From positions 1-10,582 of the forward strand of contig SFNM01000068.1 in the NCBI GenBank assembly GCA_004552725.1: a stretch of DNA of 10,582 nt, given 5' to 3'. The position numbers and the translations under genes were made by a program. Shown here in pieces: positions 5,882 through 10,582 of this stretch. The DNA is from Bacteroidales bacterium. Its GTDB lineage: Bacteria > Bacteroidota > Bacteroidia > Bacteroidales > Muribaculaceae. The notes below the pieces were generated by a model that saw nothing but the letters and a program-made list of their open reading frames with translations, did no database searches and was not told the origin of the DNA. Numbering within the stretch: the first letter of the stretch is position 1; each line of letters begins with the position of its first letter.

Positions 5882-5927
5882 ATGCTTTTCAAAAAAAACA
5901 TCGAATTTTGATTCGCCAAACCAAATT

Positions 5928-5960
5928 TTGAACCAACCCCCGATTTCGATTGTATCTTTG
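5928..5960 (+). promoter_or_regulatory. Probable promoter of the repeat-containing unknown gene
   Basis: TATCTTTG (5953-5960) is a full match to TAnnTTTG, 27 bases before the ATG at 5988. The nearest TTG (5928-5930) is 22 bases upstream, slightly more than the 20 seen elsewhere. Confidence 0.6.
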
Positions 5961-5987
5961 CAACAAATTAATTTCAACTAAGATACG

Positions 5988-6776
5988 ATGGCTCAAATCG
6001 ATACTTCTCTCGAACACATGCAAGAACTGCTCGCCGGTTGCACCAATAAGGCAGCCAACGGCATTATGGCTTGCATCAAAGCCCGTTTCCATGATCCTGC
6101 CAACGAACAACAACGTATGGAAATCGAAACCCTTGAGCAAGCCATCCTCAAATCTCAACAACAAAAACGCCTGCGCCGCCGCCAAGCCCGCCTCAAAGCA
6201 AAAGCCCGCCTCGCCCTCCGCAAAGAGGCTACCGCCGCAGTTGAGTCCTGTGGCGAGTCGGAAGCCGAGGCCCAGCGCAGCGAAGCGCCGGCCCCTCCTG
6301 CCGAGGTTCGGCTCAGCGAAGCACCGGCTGCAGTCGAGCGTGTTTCGGCGGAGCGAAGCGACTCGCCGCGGTTGGGGTTCGGTGGCGAGGCGGAAGCCGA
6401 GCGGCGCGGCAGCGCCCAATGTGATCCGGCGGAGCGAAGCGACTCGCCGCTCCACCTGCCCATTCGGTTCATCACTGAGCAGATGATGCAATTCATTATG
6501 CAGCAATGTCACCTCTCTGCCATGGTCGACCTCCTCAACGCATACATTCAAACCATCGTCACAACCCAAATCTCCGCTTACGACTATGAATACAACCGGC
6601 GCCCGCTCTTCTCTCTCCTCGACATGGCCCTCAGCGCAAACATCATACGCCACCACTGCTCACGCCCCGACACCCCTTGCCTCGGTTGGGAATTCAACCC
6701 CATCCACACTCCACGTCTTACCAAGCGCGACCCTGCCACTATCGCATATCAAAAACGCCTCGGTATCTTCTACTGA
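5988..6776 (+). CDS. Unrecognised protein with an in-frame GC-rich repeat linker
   Basis: The 262-residue product matches no family I know. It has no signal peptide or membrane segment, so it is probably cytoplasmic. Residues 1-85 are helical and end in a strongly basic stretch (KRLRRRQARLKAKARLALRK, 60-79). Residues about 86-154 are an Ala/Glu/Ser/Arg-rich linker made of repeats, with ERSDSP at 122-127 and 149-154, SEAPA-type units at 98-102 and 110-114, and EAEA at 92-95 and 134-137. Residues 155-262 form a second folded part (ITEQMMQFIMQQCHL... to YQKRLGIFY). The linker DNA is far richer in GC than the ends, and every repeat offset measured is a multiple of three. The ATG at 5988 follows a TAnnTTTG box. 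It converges on the barrel gene at 6839-7438. The well-placed promoter and the AT-balanced ends support a real gene; function is unknown. Confidence 0.75.
   Translation: MAQIDTSLEHMQELLAGCTNKAANGIMACIKARFHDPANEQQRMEIETLEQAILKSQQQKRLRRRQARLKAKARLALRKEATAAVESCGESEAEAQRSEAPAPPAEVRLSEAPAAVERVSAERSDSPRLGFGGEAEAERRGSAQCDPAERSDSPLHLPIRFITEQMMQFIMQQCHLSAMVDLLNAYIQTIVTTQISAYDYEYNRRPLFSLLDMALSANIIRHHCSRPDTPCLGWEFNPIHTPRLTKRDPATIAYQKRLGIFY
6251..6450. repeat. GC-rich block of palindromic in-frame repeats
   Basis: An exact 24-base unit occurs at 6346-6369 and 6427-6450 (81 bases apart). It begins CGGCGGAG, has the core CGAAGCGA and ends CTCGCCGC, and can fold as CGGC-GAG/CTC-GCCG with one bulged G. A second unit is 18/20 identical at 6251-6270 and 6383-6402 (132 bases apart). 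A third, 14/15 identical, is CAGCGAAGC[G/A]CCGGC at 6278-6292 and 6314-6328 (36 bases apart). The block resembles REP-like or protein-coding palindromic elements inserted in a gene. Confidence 0.75.
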
Positions 6777-6780
6777 CAGC

Positions 6781-6814
6781 AAAAAAGCGGCAACACCAAT
6801 TTGGTGTCACCGCT
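6781..6814 (-). terminator. Rho-independent terminator of the small outer membrane barrel gene
   Basis: Read on the minus strand, AGCGG…CCGCT and the inner arms ACACCA/TGGTGT form a hairpin (6786-6814) with a small 2x2 internal loop, followed by six T (plus-strand A tract at 6781-6786). It begins about 25 bases after the stop at 6839 and lies just past the end of the convergent gene (6776). Confidence 0.85.
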
Positions 6815-6838
6815 CTATGGCGCAAAGGGTAGGGCGCT

Positions 6839-7438
6839 TTAGAAAAGCCAAGCGGCGGTTATTGTCCAGCCGTTATGTTTGGCTTCTACGTCTACTGCCT
6901 GCATTTTGAAGTCTGCTACTTTTGAAATGCCGATGCCGTAATTAGCGCTTACTTGCAAGTGGCTAATCAATTGAAGACCAAAACCGAAGTTCCACGCTAC
7001 ATCGCATTTCTTCTCTTTGATGAACCCTTCAAAGTCTTTGCCCGATACTTTGAACGCAAAACTCGGACCGGTGAAAATGAATGGCGACACCAGGCTACCT
7101 ACCACCGGCAAACCGAATTTGTATTTGAGGTTCAGAGGAATTTCGATATAGTCGCGTTCGATTTTTTCTAAACCATCAACTTTCAGTTCGGAGGTGCGAC
7201 GTACATACATCACTGATGCGTCGAAGCCGAAGTTTACTACCGGAAGCATAAGTTCGGCTTGGATACCGCCGGTGAAACCTGCGCGATTGTCTGAACCGAA
7301 TGCTTTGTCGTTAAGTTCCAATGTGTTAAGTGCTACACCCACACGAGGACCTATCGAAAATTGGGCCATCGCAGGCATGATTACGGCCAAGACCATAATC
7401 AGTGAACAAAGTCTTTTTGATACTTTCATAGTGTACAT
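6839..7438 (-). CDS. Small outer membrane beta-barrel protein (OMP_b-brl_2 / porin-family)
   Basis: The 199-residue protein has a signal peptide ending MPAMAQ at residue 26. The mature part starts FSIGPRVGVALNTL and continues with alternating hydrophobic/polar strands typical of an eight-stranded barrel: GFTGGIQAELMLPV, FGFDASVMYVRR, DYIEIPLNLKYKFGL, SPFIFTGPSFAFKV, WNFGFGLQLI, QVSANYGIGISKV. It ends in an aromatic residue (WTITAAWLF), as expected for recognition by the BAM assembly machinery. In Bacteroidota such PF13568-like proteins are abundant, and most have no defined role. ATG 7438 or ATG 7429 (MKVSKRL...) could be the start; both give a workable signal peptide. A TAACTTTG box lies at 7455-7462, and a terminator follows the gene, so it is monocistronic. 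Confidence 0.88.
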   Translation of the reverse strand: MYTMKVSKRLCSLIMVLAVIMPAMAQFSIGPRVGVALNTLELNDKAFGSDNRAGFTGGIQAELMLPVVNFGFDASVMYVRRTSELKVDGLEKIERDYIEIPLNLKYKFGLPVVGSLVSPFIFTGPSFAFKVSGKDFEGFIKEKKCDVAWNFGFGLQLISHLQVSANYGIGISKVADFKMQAVDVEAKHNGWTITAAWLF

Positions 7439-7454
7439 TTTTTATTTTTTGCCA

Positions 7455-7462
7455 CAAAGTTA
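7455..7462 (-). promoter_or_regulatory. Probable -7 box for the small barrel gene
   Basis: TAACTTTG on the minus strand fits TAnnTTTG and lies 16 bases before the ATG at 7438. No TTG stands at the usual 19-22 base spacing (the nearest is at 16), so only the -7 element is claimed. Confidence 0.5.
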
Positions 7463-7495
7463 AGAATAATTTACCAAACAATGCGCCTTTCCGCT

Positions 7496-7525
7496 CCATT
7501 TTTTTGCTTTATCCCCAAAAAATGG
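7496..7525. repeat. 9-bp inverted repeat inside the DUF59 operon promoter
   Basis: CCATTTTTT (7496-7504) and AAAAAATGG (7517-7525) are perfectly complementary around a 12-base spacer. The repeat spans from the -33 TTG to one base short of the -7 box. It could be an operator; six of the nine pairs are A/T tract, so chance is possible. Confidence 0.35.
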
Positions 7526-7534
7526 CTAACTTTG
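7504..7534 (+). promoter_or_regulatory. Promoter of the DUF59-lpxH-DUF4924 operon, with an almost absent leader
   Basis: TTG (7504-7506), 20 bases, then TAACTTTG (7527-7534) is an exact consensus match. The ATG begins at 7542, only 7 bases after the -7 box, so the mRNA would start within a few bases of the start codon. Confidence 0.8.
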
Positions 7535-7541
7535 CACTATT

Positions 7542-7862
7542 ATGACAGCAGAACAAAGAAATCAAATTGAAGAAACCATCGTGAAATATCTCCGCACGGT
7601 GGTCGACCCTGAAATTGCCGTCGACATCTATTCTCTTGGCTTGGTGTACAAAATCGACTTGGCCGACGACGGTGCACTTAATATTGATATGACTCTCACT
7701 GCGCCAAATTGCCCGATGGCTGACTTTATCGTAGAGGATGTAAATATGAAACTCTCCAGCATACCGGGTGTCACCGCTGTGAATGTCAACATTGTGTTTG
7801 AACCGGAATGGACTCACGATATGATGAGTGAAGAAGCCAAACTCGAATTAGGGTTCTTATGA
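7542..7862 (+). CDS. DUF59 / MIP18-family iron-sulfur cluster assembly protein
   Basis: The 106-residue protein covers one complete DUF59 domain: VKYLRTVVDPEIAVDIYSLGLVYKI (residues 14-38), the conserved TAPNCPMADF with C57, and a C-terminal FEPEWTHDMMSEEAKLELGFL that is characteristic of Bacteroidota members. SufT/PaaD-like proteins of this family help mature iron-sulfur proteins in the cytoplasm, with the conserved Cys implicated in metal or cluster handling. It is the first gene of a three-gene operon and overlaps lpxH by 4 bases (ATGA). Conserved residues start right after the N-terminal helix, so no later start would preserve the domain; the ATG at 7542 is therefore kept despite lying so close to the promoter. 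The specific client protein is unknown. Confidence 0.93.
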   Translation: MTAEQRNQIEETIVKYLRTVVDPEIAVDIYSLGLVYKIDLADDGALNIDMTLTAPNCPMADFIVEDVNMKLSSIPGVTAVNVNIVFEPEWTHDMMSEEAKLELGFL

Positions 7863-8581
7863 TTTACTTTATAAGTGATCTTCATCTCGGCGCTCGATAC
7901 ATCGCTGACCCTCGTCGCCACGAGCAACGTGTGGTCGAGTTCTTGCACTCGATAGCATCGGATGCCACTGAACTCTACTTGGTAGGCGATGTCCTCGACT
8001 ATTGGTATGAGTACCGCACTGTCGTTCCTCGAGGCTACGTCCGCTTCTTTGGCGCGTTGGCTTCCTTGGCCGATGCCGGAGTGAAAATCACTTGGCTAAC
8101 CGGAAATCATGATATTTGGCTATTTGATTATCTCCGCACTGAAATTGGCCTCGAAGTGATTGATGCCCCTTGGGTGGAACGTTCCTTCGCCGGTAAGCGC
8201 TTTATCATTTCTCATGGCGACCGTATCGGACGGCGCTCTGCCGGTTTTCGCTTTATCTGCTCGCTGTTCCGATGTCGTTTGTGCCAATGGCTTTACAGTG
8301 CCATCCATCCTCGCTGGACTGTGCCTTTCGCTCACAATTGGAGCCGTTCAAGTAGAAAAAGCCGCTATGGCATTGAAGATGTAGAAGCCCACGCTCGCCA
8401 AGTGGAGCAGGATGTTTCTACATTGCCGATGGCCGACTTCATTGTGCTTGGACACCATCATATTGTAGTGGACCGGCCCATTGCCAACGGCCGTCTCATT
8501 GTTTTAGGCGACTGGATAAGCCAATTCTCTTACGGTTGTTTCGACGGCCCAAATTTCACCATTAAAACCTTCCAACAATGA
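7859..8581 (+). CDS. lpxH: UDP-2,3-diacylglucosamine diphosphatase (LpxH-type metallophosphoesterase)
   Basis: The 240-residue protein is a calcineurin-like phosphoesterase with all metal ligands visible: SDLHLG (D7, H9), VGDVLDYW (D44), TGNHD (N83, H84), ISHGD (H119) and GHHH (H199, H201). The LpxH-specific features are GDVLDYWYEY and the helical lid region about residues 125-165 (GFRFICSLFRCRLCQWLY…), which would form the acyl-chain pocket. The enzyme hydrolyses UDP-2,3-diacylglucosamine to lipid X and UMP at the inner face of the inner membrane, the fourth step of lipid A synthesis. Length matches the family. It is translationally coupled on both sides by ATGA overlaps (7859-7862 and 8578-8581), so its output is tied to the DUF59 and DUF4924 proteins. 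Confidence 0.92.
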   Translation: MIYFISDLHLGARYIADPRRHEQRVVEFLHSIASDATELYLVGDVLDYWYEYRTVVPRGYVRFFGALASLADAGVKITWLTGNHDIWLFDYLRTEIGLEVIDAPWVERSFAGKRFIISHGDRIGRRSAGFRFICSLFRCRLCQWLYSAIHPRWTVPFAHNWSRSSRKSRYGIEDVEAHARQVEQDVSTLPMADFIVLGHHHIVVDRPIANGRLIVLGDWISQFSYGCFDGPNFTIKTFQQ

Positions 8582-9132
8582 TTATTGCTTCGCAAAAACG
8601 ACGCGAAAACATCGCCGAATACCTTCTATATATGTGGCAAATCGAGGACATTATCCGAGCATACTCCCTCAACATTGACCGTATCGACCACGATATTATC
8701 GAACCGATGAACCTGCCCGTTGAGCAGCATCAACAGGTTCATGAATGGTATGAGTCGCTCATTGATATGATGCGTCGCGAAGAAGTCGTAGACCGCGGGC
8801 ACCTCCAAATCAACCGCAACGTTATCATACAACTCGATGACCTCCATCGTGCCGTCATGGCCGACGACCGATTCGCAGAATACCACCGTGCCTTCTACGG
8901 TATTCTTCCTCTCATTGTGGAACTGCGTGCTCGCGCAGGCTCTGACCCAAAAGGCGAAATCGAAACTTGCTTCAATGCCCTCTACGGCTTGCTGATGATG
9001 CGCCTCCGCCACCAACCGATAAGTGCCGACACAGCTTCTGCCATCGATCGCATCTCTAAATTTATCGCTTTGCTCTCTAAATACTTCCACCTCGACGAAG
9101 TCCACCAACTATTCAAAGACCCGGAAGAATAG
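8578..9132 (+). CDS. DUF4924 family protein
   Basis: The 184-residue, mostly helical protein opens MIIASQKRRENIAEYLLYMWQIED, the pattern I associate with the Bacteroidota-restricted DUF4924 family. Other stretches are YESLIDMMRREEV (58-70), LQINRNVIIQLDDLHRAVM, FYGILPLIVELRARAG and ISKFIALLSKYFHLDEVHQLF. It has no signal peptide, membrane segment or catalytic motif. The start codon overlaps the lpxH stop (ATGA, 8578-8581), so it is the last gene of the operon; it ends 7 bases before the convergent holB. No function is established that I know of. Position suggests a link to lipid A or envelope synthesis, but housekeeping co-transcription is as likely. Confidence 0.85.
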   Translation: MIIASQKRRENIAEYLLYMWQIEDIIRAYSLNIDRIDHDIIEPMNLPVEQHQQVHEWYESLIDMMRREEVVDRGHLQINRNVIIQLDDLHRAVMADDRFAEYHRAFYGILPLIVELRARAGSDPKGEIETCFNALYGLLMMRLRHQPISADTASAIDRISKFIALLSKYFHLDEVHQLFKDPEE

Positions 9133-9139
9133 CCCGACA

Positions 9140-10261
9140 TTATCGGCGCAGGAGCATTATGATTTGGATTGCGGTATCGAACGCTACCATGCGAGCATTG
9201 CCATTGGACGCAATGTCGGCCGCGCCGCGATTGAACAAGTCGAGTAGGTCTTCTACGTTGCGCTCATTGATGAAAGGCGAGAAGCGCTGACTGAACTGGG
9301 CTTCGGCAGCGGTGAGGGTATTGAGCACCGGCTCGCCGATGTTGAGGATGAAGTTCTCGCGGATAAGGTGTGAGCAATAGTTGTAGAAGTTGATGTTGGC
9401 TTCGCGCCCTTTGCCGCCGAGCTCGTCTGCCCAACGACGGAGTTCCGACACTTTTCTGGCGTAAGCACCTCGCATCAAGCGCGTAAAGAAATCAAGCGAT
9501 TGGAGGTGGGCGCTGTCGTTAGTAGCCATGGCTATAGCGCGAGCAGCATTACCTTCGGTCGTAGTAGCGATAGCGACGGCTGTTTCCGGTGCTACTTTAG
9601 TATATCCGGCTACGATGTCGGCCACTTCCTGGTCGGAGTAGGGTGGCACTGCTATACGCTGGCAGCGCGAGTAGATTGTGGGCAGGATGGCGCGCGGGTT
9701 GTTGGTAGTGAGAATGAAGAACGTGTCGGCATACGGCTCTTCGATGATTTTGAGCAGCTTGTTGGCCGCTTCTTCGCGCATGCGTTCGGCCATCCACATC
9801 ACCACCACCTTGTTGCGGCCGCTGCGGGCAGTGGTACCGAGTTTGCCAAGCACCTCGTTGGCATCTTCCACAAAGATAGCAGGTTGCGCATTGACATCTT
9901 TGAGAAACTTTTGCCACCGTTCGAGGCCCATAAAAGGATTTTCAGCCATAAACTCAGCGAACTCTTTGGCGAAGTAGGCTGAGGTGGTGGGCTTGGAGTT
10001 TTTCTTCACTACGGGGTACATATAATACACGTCGTAGTGGCCAAGCATTTCCATTTGGCGGCAATTTTGGCAATGGCCGCAACTGTCGCCGTCGTGGCGG
10101 TCGTTGCATTGAATATACTGAGCCAACGCCATAGCTAATGCGAACTTCGAAGAACCTTCTTTGCCTTCGAGCAGAAGTGCGTGGGGCATGTGCCCGTTGT
10201 CGACTAACTCGCAGAGACGTCGCTTGATGTTATCGTGGCCGGGGATGTCGCAAAAACGCAT
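9140..10261 (-). CDS. holB: DNA polymerase III subunit delta prime
   Basis: The 373-residue protein has the AAA+ clamp-loader layout. The N-terminus FCDIPGHDNIKRRLCELV is followed by PHALLLEGKEGSSKFALA, a P-loop position in which the usual GxGK is replaced by GSSK, as expected for delta prime, which does not hydrolyse ATP. A four-cysteine zinc site (C52, C61, C64, C67) comes next. The region NKVVVMWMAERMREEAANKLLKIIEEP (150-176) and the SRC motif (198-200), the arginine finger that acts on a neighbouring clamp-loader subunit, are intact. The C-terminal collar domain follows. Delta prime works with delta and tau/gamma to load the beta clamp during replication. It starts 6 bases after the ABC ATPase stop, so both are probably co-transcribed, and it converges on the DUF4924 gene. 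Confidence 0.93.
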   Translation of the reverse strand: MRFCDIPGHDNIKRRLCELVDNGHMPHALLLEGKEGSSKFALAMALAQYIQCNDRHDGDSCGHCQNCRQMEMLGHYDVYYMYPVVKKNSKPTTSAYFAKEFAEFMAENPFMGLERWQKFLKDVNAQPAIFVEDANEVLGKLGTTARSGRNKVVVMWMAERMREEAANKLLKIIEEPYADTFFILTTNNPRAILPTIYSRCQRIAVPPYSDQEVADIVAGYTKVAPETAVAIATTTEGNAARAIAMATNDSAHLQSLDFFTRLMRGAYARKVSELRRWADELGGKGREANINFYNYCSHLIRENFILNIGEPVLNTLTAAEAQFSQRFSPFINERNVEDLLDLFNRGAADIASNGNARMVAFDTAIQIIMLLRR

Positions 10262-10267
10262 ATCAAG

Positions 10268-10582
10268 TCAGTTTTTAGCGCGGAGTTGGTGCGCTTCTTT
10301 CACTTCGCGGAAGAGCCGTGTGGCGAACACGAAGTCGTTGAGCGTTTCGTTGGTGGAGGTGTACACATCAGCGCTGCAACCCACCCATTCGCGGTGGCCT
10401 TTATTGATGAAGATGATGTTCTCGCCGATGCCGAGCACAGAGTTCATATCGTGAGTATTAATTACGGTGGTGATATTATACTCACGAGTGATGTCGCGGA
10501 GCAATTCGTCGATGAGGATAGATGTCTTGGGGTCAAGGCCGGAGTTGGGTTCGTCGCAGAATAAATATTTGGGGTTGAGGGC
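10268..10582 (-). CDS. MlaF-like ABC transporter ATP-binding protein, partial (C-terminal part)
   Basis: Only the last 104 residues are in the window, and the frame is open to the right edge. They show a Walker B and D-loop (LFCDEPNSGLDP, near the visible start), then TSILIDELLRDITREYNITTVINTHDM, where H of NTHD is the switch histidine, and a C-terminal ENIIFINKGHREWVG…TSTNETLNDFVFATRLF. The DEPNSGLDP and NETLNDFVFA patterns match the ATPase of Mla/Mce-type lipid transporters in Bacteroidota. Such ATPases drive phospholipid movement between inner and outer membrane with an MlaE permease, whose gene would be expected just outside the window. The Walker A and signature motifs are outside the window, so the family call rests on the C-terminal half. 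It is directly upstream of holB. Confidence 0.85.
   Translation of the reverse strand, partial: ALNPKYLFCDEPNSGLDPKTSILIDELLRDITREYNITTVINTHDMNSVLGIGENIIFINKGHREWVGCSADVYTSTNETLNDFVFATRLFREVKEAHQLRAKN

Noticed and set aside
5902..5915. Short hairpin CGAAT-TTTG-ATTCG
   Set aside because: The stem is only 5 bp with no T tract after it; the real terminator is at 5848-5881.
5263..5919. A 218-residue minus-strand open frame opposite rubrerythrin
   Set aside because: It is a shadow of the strongly biased codons of rubrerythrin (runs of F, V, A) and crosses both the terminator and the promoter region.
6251..6450. Possible CRISPR-like repeat array
   Set aside because: Repeat units are of different kinds, unevenly spaced, in frame with a gene, and no cas gene is near.
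5889..6656. A 255-residue open frame on the minus strand opposite the repeat-containing gene
   Set aside because: It is kept open by the GC-rich repeat block, has no promoter, and reads as low-complexity (VASLRR-type) sequence; the plus-strand gene has a promoter and balanced ends.
9500..9982. A 160-residue plus-strand open frame over holB
   Set aside because: It is antisense to conserved holB motifs and shows no recognisable domain, promoter or neighbouring gene on its strand.

Overview
The window looks like a chromosomal segment from a member of the Bacteroidota, most likely order Bacteroidales. The main evidence is a repeated Bacteroides-type promoter, TTG then 20 bases then TAnnTTTG, found cleanly upstream of four transcription units, and the near absence of Shine-Dalgarno sequences. 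The gene families agree: an outer membrane receptor of the OMP_b-brl_3 type, an OMP_b-brl_2 barrel, a DUF4924 protein, and an Mla-type ABC ATPase next to holB. A family such as Muribaculaceae is possible but cannot be fixed from sequence alone. Coding is dense and no stretch over 300 bases lacks a gene.

Layout. Positions 1-2445 (minus strand) hold a four-gene ECF sigma-factor locus read right to left: sigma factor, single-pass membrane protein (probable anti-sigma factor), small exported protein, and a TonB-dependent-receptor-like outer membrane protein cut by the left edge. The first two junctions are 4-base ATGA overlaps. A divergent gene at 2609-3451 encodes an exported TPR protein. A compact AT-rich toxin-antitoxin pair (YafQ-like toxin, ribbon-helix-helix antitoxin; 3486-4006, minus) sits between the TPR gene and mltG (4095-5108, minus). 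It is flanked by a nearly perfect 27-bp direct repeat that carries the ends of both neighbours, so it looks like an insertion into a formerly tail-to-tail junction.

A rubredoxin-first rubrerythrin (5278-5829, plus) follows, with a perfect 9-1-9 palindrome over its promoter and a clear terminator. Next is an unrecognised 262-residue protein (5988-6776, plus) whose middle is a GC-rich, in-frame palindromic repeat block. It converges on a small outer membrane beta-barrel gene (6839-7438, minus) that has its own terminator. Three plus-strand genes with ATGA overlaps (7542-9132) encode a DUF59/MIP18-family iron-sulfur assembly protein, an LpxH-type UDP-2,3-diacylglucosamine hydrolase and a DUF4924 protein. 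They converge on holB (DNA polymerase III delta prime, minus), which lies 6 bases downstream of a partial MlaF-like ABC ATPase that runs off the right edge.

Several genes concern the envelope: peptidoglycan synthesis termination (MltG), lipid A synthesis (LpxH), phospholipid transport (MlaF-like), two outer membrane barrels, and the ECF locus, which could pass a surface or periplasmic signal to transcription. The rest are housekeeping (holB, Fe-S assembly), oxidative-stress (rubrerythrin) or accessory genes (toxin-antitoxin).
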